A stretch of DNA of 64,000 nt, from the NCBI RefSeq assembly GCF_042648805.1, contig NZ_JBHRXZ010000022.1:310001-374000 (forward strand), written 5' to 3'. A program made the translations under genes and the position numbers. Under the pieces are notes generated by a model. It ran no database searches, had not been told where the DNA came from, and was given only the letters and a program-made list of their open reading frames with translations. Every line of letters starts with the position of its first letter. Within the stretch, counting starts at the first letter, position 1. The stretch is from Azomonas tarimensis. Lineage in GTDB: Bacteria > Pseudomonadota > Gammaproteobacteria > Pseudomonadales > Pseudomonadaceae. Positions 8,201 to 14,161 of the stretch are shown here, piece after piece.

Positions 8201-9038
8201 CGGTGTCGTAGACGAACTCCACGGTGCCGGCGCTGCGGTAGCTGACCGCCCTGGCCAGCTTGATCGCCGCCTCGCACAGCGTCTCGGCCATGCCGGCCGG
8301 CAGGTTGGGCGCCGGGGTTTCCTCCAGCACCTTCTGGTTGCGCCGCTGCACCGAGCAGTCGCGCACGCCGAGGGCGATCACCCCGCCCTGGCCATCGCCG
8401 AACACCTGCACTTCCAGATGGCGCGCCCGTTCGATGTACTTCTCGATGAACACGCCGGCATCGCTGAAGTTGTTCTGCCCCAGCCGCTTGACCGCCTCGA
8501 AGGCATCCGACAGTTCCTCGGCCGAGCGGCACACGCGCATGCCGATGCCGCCGCCGCCGGCGGTGCTTTTCAGCATCACGGGATAGCCAACCGCCTCGCC
8601 GGCCTTCAGCGCGGCGTCGAGGCTTTCCAGCAGTTCGGTGCCTTCGAGCAGCGGTACGCCGTGCTGTTTGGCCAGGGCACGGGCGGTGTGCTTGAGGCCG
8701 AACACTCGCAGCTGTTCCGGCGTCGGGCCGACGAAGGCGATGCCGGAGGCTTCGCAGGCCTCGGCGAACGCGGCGTTCTCCGAGAGAAAGCCGTAGCCGG
8801 GGTGGATCGCTTTCGCGCCGGTCTCCCGGGCGATGCCGAGGACCTTTTCCACCACCAAGTAGGTGCTCGACGCCGGACCTTCGCCCAGGCTGTGGGCCTC
8901 GTCGGCCTGCTGGATATGCAGGCTGGCGGCGTCGGCCTCGGAATACACGGCCACGCCCCGGCAGTTCAGCGCCTTCAGGGTGCGCAGGATGCGGCAGGCG
9001 ATGGCGCCGCGGTTGGCGATCAGGAGCTTTTCAAACAT
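5241..9038 (-). CDS. biotin-dependent guanidine/urea carboxylase
   Basis: Large cytoplasmic ATP- and bicarbonate-dependent carboxylase, 1265 residues from the ATG at 9038 (GAGGG seven bases upstream; an ATG at 9095 would add 19 unlikely residues). Domains in order: biotin carboxylase (1 to about 450, starting FEKLLIANRGAIACRILRT, ATP-grasp glycine loop KSTAGGGGIGMRV near 155); KipA/AHS2 (about 452-760); KipI/AHS1 (about 805-1112); biotinyl domain (about 1190-1265) with the biotinylation site ESMKMEIP near 1227. Proteins of this kind next to DUF1989 deiminases and guanidine-I riboswitches are known to carboxylate guanidine rather than urea. Odd: two in-frame palindromic insertions at residues of about 772-800 and 860-895, the second inside KipI. 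They keep the frame open, but activity should not be assumed. Confidence 0.93.
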   Translation of the reverse strand: MFEKLLIANRGAIACRILRTLKALNCRGVAVYSEADAASLHIQQADEAHSLGEGPASSTYLVVEKVLGIARETGAKAIHPGYGFLSENAAFAEACEASGIAFVGPTPEQLRVFGLKHTARALAKQHGVPLLEGTELLESLDAALKAGEAVGYPVMLKSTAGGGGIGMRVCRSAEELSDAFEAVKRLGQNNFSDAGVFIEKYIERARHLEVQVFGDGQGGVIALGVRDCSVQRRNQKVLEETPAPNLPAGMAETLCEAAIKLARAVSYRSAGTVEFVYDTEAEHFYFLEVNTRLQVEHGVTEQVWGVDLVRWMIELAAGDLPPLAELAKGLRPSGHAIQARLYAEDPGRDFQPSPGLLTAAAFPEADGRALRIDTWVEAGCEIPPYFDPMIAKVITWAPEREAARTALDEALGDSLLYGVETNRDYLRQILAYAPFAEGNPWTRCLEGLIYRATTFEVIGAGTQTTVQDFPGRQGYWAVGVPPSGPMDNRALRLGNALLGNPADAAGLEITMSGPTLRFNTDAVVAVTGAELPLKLDDVEQPMCTALLVKAGSILTIGTLFGAGARSYLCVRGGIQVPNYLGSKSTFTLGQFGGHAGRALRAGDVLHLAPLTDDSTGASLPAERCSELPAVRTLRVIYGPHGAPEYFTEGYIETFFATDWEVHFNSSRTGVRLIGPKPEWVRESGGEAGLHPSNIHDNPYAIGAVDFTGDMPVILGPDGPSLGGFVCPVTIIEADLWQLGQLKAGDKVRFVPVDVATARMLAKALDEECTTFARRSEGGAVALAREPVNPGAESFASELAPTALTSPIVLDLGQDDTRLVARLSGDTHLLLEIGQPELDLVLRFRGHALMQAMERAFGLGQGVASAGEARKNSARKRSLHVANEHSESSFDAASASAVAMAQFESGVIDLTPGIRSLQVHYQPETLPLATLLECVAGLWDAVCAAQDLKVPSRIVHLPLSWDDPACQLAIEKYMTTVRKDAPWCPSNLEFIRRINDLENLDAVYRTVFEASYLVMGLGDVYLGAPVATPLDPRHRLVTTKYNPARTWTAENSVGIGGAYMCVYGMEGPGGYQFVGRTLQMWNRYRAVDAFGGQPWLLRFFDQIRFYPVSADELMKIRRDFPLGRYPLRIEETELRLSDYQDFLASEAEGIDAFRIQQRAAFDAERQRWIESGQAHFESEEVTVDLGEDAPLGHGQHGIESHIAGNLWQVSVSEGETVSAGDVLVILESMKMEIPLTAPVGGVVKEVRVQPGSPVRAGQRVVVIEEA
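6352..6459. repeat. palindromic element inserted in frame within the carboxylase KipI domain
   Basis: The stretch has complementary arms AAAACTCGACTCGGA / CGAGTTTTT around a central segment, and is bordered by low-complexity repeats of GC-rich words (TGCGCTTGCC, GCCTGCGCTCGC). The encoded residues (minus strand, about 860-895) are Ser/Ala/Arg-rich and separate two recognisable KipI segments, HALMQAMER and IDLTPGIRSLQVHY, that are close together in the family. The composition and palindrome look like a dispersed repeat rather than protein-selected sequence. Confidence 0.65.
6637..6721. repeat. REP-type palindrome inserted in frame in the carboxylase linker
   Basis: The left arm GTAGGAGCGAGCTCGCTCGC (6637-6656) and the right arm (about 6691-6721, GAGCAAGGGCTACGG...GCTCCTAC) form a REP pair of the classic Pseudomonas type; the same arms occur in the intergenic copy at 9127-9197. 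Here it lies inside the carboxylase gene, between KipA and KipI, and reads through without a stop (residues of about 772-800). Confidence 0.8.
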
Positions 9039-9126
9039 TGCGGTACCCTCGAAGGGCTGGGCGGGCCGTCCCGCCTTATATTCGTTCTTCGCCACGGTCG
9101 TCCGTGGCTGAGCTCAATGCCGAACT

Positions 9127-9197
9127 GTAGGAGCGAGCTTGCTCGCGAAGCCTTTTGCTTCGGTGTCGAGCCAGTTCGCGAGCAAGCTCGCTCCTAC
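9127..9197. repeat. intergenic REP doublet
   Basis: GTAGGAGCGAGCTTGCTCGC (9127-9146) pairs with its inverted copy ending CTCGCTCCTAC (to 9197), making a long stem. It lies between the carboxylase start and the end of the upstream DUF1989 gene, so a single transcript would carry a strong hairpin between the two cistrons. Confidence 0.88.
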
Positions 9198-9210
9198 GGG
9201 GTAGTGCGTT

Positions 9211-9846
9211 CTAGTCCCAGACCAACACTTCCGCCGGCGTCGGATTCCACCCGTTGCACGGGTTGTTCAGCTGCGGGCAGTTGGAGATCAGCACGATCAC
9301 GTCCATCTCTGCGCGCAATTCCACGTACTTGCCGGGGGCGGAGATGCCATCTTCGAAGGTCAGGCCGCCGTCGACGGTCACCGGCACGTTCATGAAGAAA
9401 TTGATGTTGGCGCCGATGTCGCGCTTCTCCAAACGGCCGTCGTGCAGGCTGGCACGCAGGAAATTGTCGCGGCAGCTGTGCATGTAACGCTTGTCCATTG
9501 CGTAGCGCACCACGTTGCTCTCCTGGGCGCAGGCGCCGCCGAGGGTGTCGTGGCGGCCGCAGGAGTCGGCGGTGATGGTCAAGAGCGGATTGCCGAGGTT
9601 GGAATAGAGCACCGTGCCGCTGGTGAGGTAGACCTTGTTCTGCCGACGCAGGGTGCGCTGCGGGTCGTAGCGTTCGCGGGGATTGGTCGCGCTGAAGAAC
9701 AGGGTGTCCACCGCCTGGTTGCCTTCCAGATCGAGCAGGCGCAGGGTCTGGCCGGCCTTCACTTCGAAGAGATAGGGCTCACCGGCCGGAATCACATGGC
9801 GGAAGCTGGCGGTTTCGGGGTGCAGGCTGCTTTCTACGATAGTCAT
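9211..9846 (-). CDS. carboxyguanidine deiminase subunit (DUF1989; urea carboxylase-associated, short form)
   Basis: DUF1989 protein of 211 residues, of the kind once annotated urea carboxylase-associated protein and since shown to form a two-subunit carboxyguanidine deiminase (CgdAB), which turns carboxyguanidine into allophanate plus ammonia. Conserved-looking elements are GNQAVDTLFF, the ADSCGRHDTLGGAC stretch with paired Cys and His, INFFMNVPV, and the C-terminal CNGWNPTPAEV. It starts at the ATG at 9846 with a GGAG-type site (plus-strand GGTCTCCTTC). It lies between the second DUF1989 gene and the carboxylase. I am not sure which subunit letter applies, so no symbol is given. Confidence 0.88.
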   Translation of the reverse strand: MTIVESSLHPETASFRHVIPAGEPYLFEVKAGQTLRLLDLEGNQAVDTLFFSATNPRERYDPQRTLRRQNKVYLTSGTVLYSNLGNPLLTITADSCGRHDTLGGACAQESNVVRYAMDKRYMHSCRDNFLRASLHDGRLEKRDIGANINFFMNVPVTVDGGLTFEDGISAPGKYVELRAEMDVIVLISNCPQLNNPCNGWNPTPAEVLVWD

Positions 9847-9929
9847 GGTCGGTCTCCTTCAGGCTGCTGCGTCAGCGGTCCGGCAGCGCAGGATGTGCTG
9901 CACGCGAATCGCCTGCGATTCGGTGGGAG

Positions 9930-9992
9930 CCCGTCGCGGACATGCGCCGCGACGGGCGTCGCATGAGCGGTTCAGGGATGAACCGCTCATGC
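9930..9992. repeat. two strong hairpins between the DUF1989 genes
   Basis: First hairpin: CCCGTCGCGG / CCGCGACGGG (9930-9956). Second: GCATGAGCGGTTC / GAACCGCTCATGC (9961-9992), whose right arm covers the last codons and stop of the upstream deiminase gene (stop at 9987-9989). Neither is followed by a T run on the minus strand, so these look more like mRNA processing or stability elements than a terminator. Confidence 0.7.
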
Positions 9993-10718
9993 CAGATAAA
10001 GCCGTTCGGTGTTGTGGAAGGCGCGGCCGTTTTCCGGGCGCGAGGTGCGGCAGAGCACGCTGATGCCATCGCTCTCCACCTTGTGCCAGCTGAGGTGCAC
10101 CGGCTTCGGCGCGTAGGCGGGGTTCGGGTCCATCGGGTGCTGCAGGGCGGTGAGAATCACCAGCGTGTCCATCGGCGCATAGAACTCGACGTAATCACCG
10201 GCCTTGCTGTTGCCGTTCTGGAAGGCGAAGCCGCCGGCTTCATCCACGGTGACCTTGCTGAACAGGTTGAGCACCATCAGCAGGTCCTGGACGTTCAGGT
10301 TCCACTTGCCCATTTCCACCAGCAGGTTGTCCGTGCCGTTGCGGAAGAAGCCGTTGCGCAATTCCCCGTAGCGGCCTTCGCCATACTTCTCTGTGACTTC
10401 TTCAGCGTTCAGCACGCCGCCGAAGCTGTCGTGCCAGCCACAGGTGTCGGCTGTGATGGCCGCCAATACCCTGCCCATGTCCGAATACAGGCAGTGGCCG
10501 GCGCTGAGTTTCGCGGTGTGCTGGCCCTTGAGTGTGTCTGGCAGGTTCAGCCGTTCGCTTTTTTCATGGGCGTTGAGCAGCATCAGACTGACGTTGGCGC
10601 CGCCCTGGAGATCGGTCAGGCGCAGCAGTTGGCCGCGCTTGAGGACAAAGGAAGTATGGCCGCCGCCAGGCACGGTTTCCTCGTAAAGCGTGGGGCGAAG
10701 GGCGAGGGAAGCACTCAT
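9987..10718 (-). CDS. carboxyguanidine deiminase subunit (DUF1989; urea carboxylase-associated, long form)
   Basis: Second DUF1989 protein, 243 residues, paralogous to the 211-residue neighbour: it shares TLYEETVPGGGHTSFVLKRGQ, the ADTCGWHDSFGG Cys/His stretch, the NLLVEMGKWNLNVQDLLMVLN core and YVEFYAPMDTLVILT. With its partner it is expected to deiminate carboxyguanidine to allophanate. Its ATG (10716-10718) overlaps the TGA of the ABC ATPase gene by one base (TGATG), showing translational coupling and membership of the riboswitch operon. Two hairpins separate it from the next gene. Confidence 0.88.
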   Translation of the reverse strand: MSASLALRPTLYEETVPGGGHTSFVLKRGQLLRLTDLQGGANVSLMLLNAHEKSERLNLPDTLKGQHTAKLSAGHCLYSDMGRVLAAITADTCGWHDSFGGVLNAEEVTEKYGEGRYGELRNGFFRNGTDNLLVEMGKWNLNVQDLLMVLNLFSKVTVDEAGGFAFQNGNSKAGDYVEFYAPMDTLVILTALQHPMDPNPAYAPKPVHLSWHKVESDGISVLCRTSRPENGRAFHNTERLYLA

Positions 10719-11548
10719 CAGCGGGCTCCTTGAGCAAGGTTGTTCAGATGGTCGGTCACAGTGGCCGGAAGGCTCTCGACAGCGGCGCGGGCGGCGCGGC
10801 GGTCTTCATTCAGGGGAATGTCGTAGGTGATGCGGGCGCCATAGGCGCCGGGCGCATGGGGGTCCATGCGGGGACGGTCGAAGACCATCAGGCGGGTGCC
10901 AAGGGTGAAGCCCTCCGAGAGGTCGTGGGTGACCATGAACACCGTCAGCCGGCTCTCGTTCCAGAGGTCGAGAAGGAGTGCGTGCATGTCCTTGCGAATG
11001 CCCGGGTCCAGCGCGCCGAAGGGCTCGTCCAGCAGCAGCACCCGCGGCTTCATGATCAGCGCCTGGGCGATGGCCAGGCGCTGTTGCATGCCGCCGGACA
11101 ACTGCTCGGGGTATTTCTTCAGCGACTGGCCGAGGCCGACCTTTTCCAGCATCGTCGCCGCTTCTTCCCGGGCGCGGCGCTTGGCGCCACCGAGCAGGCG
11201 GCCGAGCAACGGGGCTCTGGGCAGTTCCAGGCCGATGGCCACGTTGTCCAGCACCGAGAGATGCGGAAACACCGAGTAGCGCTGGAACACCACGCCGCGG
11301 CTGGCGTCCGGCTCGGCCGCAATGGGCGAGCCATCCAGCAGGATCTCGCCGCGGCTGGGGCGTTCCTGGCCCAGCAGCATGCGCAGGAAGGTGGACTTGC
11401 CGCAGCCGGAGGCGCCCACCAGGGTGCAGAACTCGCCCTCGGCGATGTTCAGGTCGAGTCGCTCCAGCACGGTCTGGTCGCCATATTCCTGCCAGACATT
11501 CTTCACCTGGATGAAGGGCTTGCCTGTGCTCATGGTCTGCTTGCTCAT
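10718..11548 (-). CDS. ABC transporter ATP-binding protein (nitrate/sulfonate/taurine type), guanidine uptake
   Basis: Cytoplasmic ATPase of a NitT/TauT-type importer, 276 residues from the ATG at 11548 (AAGGAG eight bases upstream; a second ATG five codons in is possible). Walker A is GASGCGKST, the ABC signature is LSGGMQQRLAIAQAL, Walker B is RVLLLDEPFGALD, and the switch histidine is in MVTHD. Its start overlaps the permease stop as ATGA and its stop overlaps the next gene's ATG. Expected to work with the permease at 11545-12360 and the remote binding protein at 1625-2626. Confidence 0.93.
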   Translation of the reverse strand: MSKQTMSTGKPFIQVKNVWQEYGDQTVLERLDLNIAEGEFCTLVGASGCGKSTFLRMLLGQERPSRGEILLDGSPIAAEPDASRGVVFQRYSVFPHLSVLDNVAIGLELPRAPLLGRLLGGAKRRAREEAATMLEKVGLGQSLKKYPEQLSGGMQQRLAIAQALIMKPRVLLLDEPFGALDPGIRKDMHALLLDLWNESRLTVFMVTHDLSEGFTLGTRLMVFDRPRMDPHAPGAYGARITYDIPLNEDRRAARAAVESLPATVTDHLNNLAQGAR

Positions 11549-12360
11549 GCCTTGGCTCCTTCGTACCAGGGGAACAGCGCCCGGGTCAGACGGCGCAGGC
11601 TGAAGTCCATGGCCCAGGCCAGCAGGGTGATCCAGGCCACGTAGGGCAGGATCACGTCCATCGACATGTAGCGGCGGACCAAGAAGATGCGGTAGCCGAG
11701 GCCGTCGGTGGAGGCGATCGCTTCGGCGGCGATCAGAAACAGCCAGGCCGACCCCAGTACCAGGCGCAGGGCGATCAGCAGGCGCGGCATCAGTTGCGGC
11801 AACACCACCCGCAGAATCAGCGTCCAGGTGTTGGCGCCCAGGGTCTGCGCCTTGATCAGCAGCTCGGGCGGCAGTTCGCGGGCGCGCTGTTCCAGGTCGC
11901 GGGCCAATACCGGGGTGATGCCGATAACGATGAGCATCACCTTGGACAGCTCGCCGAGGCCGAAGACGATGAACAGGATCGGAAGGATCGCCAGCGGCGG
12001 CACCATCGACAGCACCGTCAGCAGCGGCGACAGCGAGGCGCTGAACAGCGGCAGGGTGCCGGCCATGATGCCGACGCACAGGCCGATCAGCGCGGCGATG
12101 CCCAGGCCCATGCCGAGGCGCTTGAGGCTGGCGGCCGTGTCGTTCCACATCAGGTACTCGCCGGTGCGCCGGTCGGGGGTGAAGGCCATGCGGTCCACCG
12201 CCTCGGCCATCTGGCTCACGCTGGGCAACAGCTTGTCGCGGGGGTTCTCCGCCAGGCGTTGAGCCGAGGCGCTGAGGTAGAGAAAGGCCAGCAGGGCGAA
12301 CGGCAGGATGGCCAGCATCAGCCAGCCCGGGCGGCCGGGACGGCGGTTGATCAGGCGCAT
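11545..12360 (-). CDS. ABC transporter permease (nitrate/sulfonate/taurine type), guanidine uptake
   Basis: Inner-membrane permease of the BPD_transp_1 family, 271 residues from the ATG at 12360. About six hydrophobic segments are visible, at roughly residues 13-30, 80-100, 105-130, 135-155, 200-220 and 240-260. The EAA loop, contacting the ATPase, is around QRARELPPELLIKAQTLGAN. The frame stays open further upstream but that part (MRLHGGIKAREICV...) falls in the riboswitch leader and is not protein-like. First gene after the second guanidine-I riboswitch, with a 167-base leader between aptamer and ATG. Confidence 0.92.
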   Translation of the reverse strand: MRLINRRPGRPGWLMLAILPFALLAFLYLSASAQRLAENPRDKLLPSVSQMAEAVDRMAFTPDRRTGEYLMWNDTAASLKRLGMGLGIAALIGLCVGIMAGTLPLFSASLSPLLTVLSMVPPLAILPILFIVFGLGELSKVMLIVIGITPVLARDLEQRARELPPELLIKAQTLGANTWTLILRVVLPQLMPRLLIALRLVLGSAWLFLIAAEAIASTDGLGYRIFLVRRYMSMDVILPYVAWITLLAWAMDFSLRRLTRALFPWYEGAKA

Positions 12361-12527
12361 GGAATGACCCCCGGTAGGCATCCGATTGCGCTGATGGCAA
12401 TGGTGCGGCAAGGGAGGTTCGGGCAATGCAATGGCGCTGGGGCCAGGTGGCTGCCGGAACGAGACATGATCAGACCCTCCAGTGATGACAGACAAAGCAG
12501 TAGGAGCTGCGCGCACATCTACGCAGA

Positions 12528-12615
12528 TCTCCCGGGCTTTTATCCCGCCGTGTAACCTCACTGGAGGTCGCCAACTCTCGGACCAGTCACTCGCCTCTGG
12601 CGAGCCGGAACCCTA
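12528..12615 (-). ncRNA. guanidine-I (ykkC) riboswitch
   Basis: The same conserved blocks as at 2676-2766 in the same order on the minus strand: CTAGGGTTCCGG, GGTCCGAGAG, ACACGGCGGGATAAAA and GCCCGGGAG. The variable stems differ (CTCGCC/GGCGAG here), which supports structure conservation rather than a recent duplication. It heads the permease-ATPase-deiminase-carboxylase-allophanate hydrolase operon. Confidence 0.94.
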
Positions 12616-12674
12616 GTCGGCCATTTCGGATTCTTGGCTCGTCCATGAGCCGCAGCGTCCTACGCGTTTTCCAA

Positions 12675-12690
12675 TGCAGAGCCCGTGCCA
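12675..12690 (-). promoter_or_regulatory. sigma-54 promoter before riboswitch 2
   Basis: Minus strand TGGCACGGGCTCTGCA matches the RpoN consensus TGGCACG-N4-TTGCA with one mismatch, and the GG and GC are exactly ten bases apart. The predicted start, about 12664, lies some 50 bases before the riboswitch aptamer. RpoN with NtrC is the usual nitrogen-starvation route in pseudomonads. Confidence 0.75.
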
Positions 12691-12743
12691 GAACACCCGA
12701 GCCTTCTGCGACGACCTTTTGGTGGCAATTGTACACCTGGGGG

Positions 12744-12760
12744 TGCGCCTGATCGGTGCG
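12744..12760. promoter_or_regulatory. NtrC-like binding dyad
   Basis: TGCGCC-TGATC-GGTGCG matches the 17-base NtrC operator (TGCACC-N5-GGTGCA) with one mismatch per half. It is centred roughly 85-90 bases upstream of the predicted sigma-54 start, a normal enhancer distance. An overlapping weaker dyad TACACC/GGTGCG lies at 12732-12747 with a four-base spacer. Confidence 0.5.
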
Positions 12761-12894
12761 GCTAGAATATCGATGCCTCAAAAGGGGGCGAGTTGTGGCG
12801 CGCTGGCCTGAAGCAGCGGTTCGCGGCAACATGCGGTCCTACCAAGATCCCCGGCCAGCCTGGCCGGTATATTAGTTCGAGCAGAGAAATCGAA

Positions 12895-13650
12895 ATGACA
12901 GACAAGATTGCCTTCATCACTGGCGCGACATCCGGATTCGGCCGCGCCGCTGCCCGCCGCTTCGCCGAGGCGGGCTGGTCGCTGGTCCTGACCGGACGTC
13001 GCACCGAGCGGCTCGAGGCGCTTCAGGGTGAGCTCGGGGTTCCTACCCATATCGTGACCCTCGACGTGCGCGACGCCGATGCGGTTAAACAGGCGGTGGC
13101 CGAACTACCGGAGCCGTTCCGTGCGGTGACCTGCCTGGTCAACAACGCGGGCCTCGCGCTGGCGCCGGAGAAGGCTCAGGATGTCGATCTGGCTGACTGG
13201 CACACCATGATCGACACCAATTGCACCGGCCTGGTGAATGTGACCCACGCGTTGATCAACAGCCTGATCGCCATTGGCCAGGGCGCCAGCATCGTCAACA
13301 TCGGCTCGGTGGCGGGCTCCTGGCCTTACCCGGGCAGCCATGTCTACGGGGCGACCAAGGCCTTCGTCCGGCAGTTCTCGCTGAGCCTGCGCTGCGATCT
13401 GCTGGGCACTGGCGTGCGGGTCACCGACATCGAGCCGGGCATGGCCGAGACCGAATTCACCCTGGTGAGGACCAAGGGCAACCAGGCCGCGTCCGATGCC
13501 CTCTATGGCAGCACCACCCCGCTGACCGCCGAAGACATCGCCGAGCAGATCTTCTACGTCGCGACCCTGCCGGCGCACATCAACATCAACCGTCTGGAGA
13601 TCATGCCGACCCGCCAGGCCTGGGCAGGATTTGCAGTGGACCGGGACTGA
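12895..13650 (+). CDS. SDR family NAD(P)-dependent oxidoreductase, YdfG-like
   Basis: Cytoplasmic short-chain dehydrogenase, 251 residues, resembling the YdfG group (NADP-dependent 3-hydroxy acid/serine dehydrogenase). Motifs: TGATSGFG at residues of about 9-16, LVNNAG near 83, the active-site Ser in IGSVAGSWPYPGSHVYGATK and YGATK itself near 150. The chosen ATG at 12895 starts the standard MTDKIAFITGAT; the frame is open 34 codons upstream but that sequence is not family-like. It is divergent from the guanidine operon. Nothing ties it to guanidine; YdfG-type enzymes also reduce malonic semialdehyde. Confidence 0.9.
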   Translation: MTDKIAFITGATSGFGRAAARRFAEAGWSLVLTGRRTERLEALQGELGVPTHIVTLDVRDADAVKQAVAELPEPFRAVTCLVNNAGLALAPEKAQDVDLADWHTMIDTNCTGLVNVTHALINSLIAIGQGASIVNIGSVAGSWPYPGSHVYGATKAFVRQFSLSLRCDLLGTGVRVTDIEPGMAETEFTLVRTKGNQAASDALYGSTTPLTAEDIAEQIFYVATLPAHININRLEIMPTRQAWAGFAVDRD

Positions 13651-14161
13651 GAGGGCTTGCTGATGTGGGCGAGCGGTGGTGGCCACTAGTCCACATTGTT
13701 CGCATGGTGATGCGCCTGGTTTGTCGCAAAGCGGGCAATTTCATTGATCTGGATCACTAAAGCCCTGAGTTTCGGGGGCTGTGGCGCTGGCATGGATCCT
13801 GATGTTGATCTGCGACAGAACATCAGCTACATCCGCTCTCCGCGGCAGGCATACACGGTAGGTCAGAAGGTCGAGATCGTCGCGGGTCGTCTCCAGAGCG
13901 ATACGCAGCCGCAACTCACCACCTCGGCTCGCTGAAGCCGTCCGTTGCCCTTTTCGGGGGCTCATCGGCCACTCCAACCTTCTAGCAGCAGAGGCATGGA
14001 CCCAGGCCGACCAGCCCCCTTTTTACATCTCGACCCAGGCTGCCGTTTCTCTGCTGATCGACCTGTCCGAGCAGCATCCGGATCGTCGGGATTGGCGCAG
14101 CCTGAACCGTGCTTTTCCGGGCCGGGCCCCTGAGCCGTGGATACAGGCGCGTCGCGCTCAG
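13651..14161. other. intergenic region with an ANR-like box and doubtful ORF fragments
   Basis: 510 bases between the SDR and the GGDEF-EAL gene. An ANR-like box is at 13744-13757. Several short frames are open on both strands, none convincing: a plus-strand frame from about 13980 encodes AWTQADQPPFYISTQAAVSL and onward without a suitable start, and a minus-strand frame (13741-13977) has low-quality codon use. A decayed gene is possible; I make no gene call. Confidence 0.4.
13744..13757. promoter_or_regulatory. ANR/FNR-like box
   Basis: TTGATCTGGATCAC matches the TTGAT-N4-ATCAA consensus except for the last base. No clear gene follows it on the plus strand, so its function is uncertain. Confidence 0.3.

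Noticed and set aside
7221..9395. Plus-strand open frame of 724 codons opposite the carboxylase
   Set aside because: The product is a mirror of GC-rich coding sequence with no domain; the minus-strand carboxylase explains the region.
11545..12561. Longer start for the ABC permease
   Set aside because: The extra 67 codons run through the riboswitch leader and are not protein-like; the ATG at 12360 gives a normal permease N-terminus.
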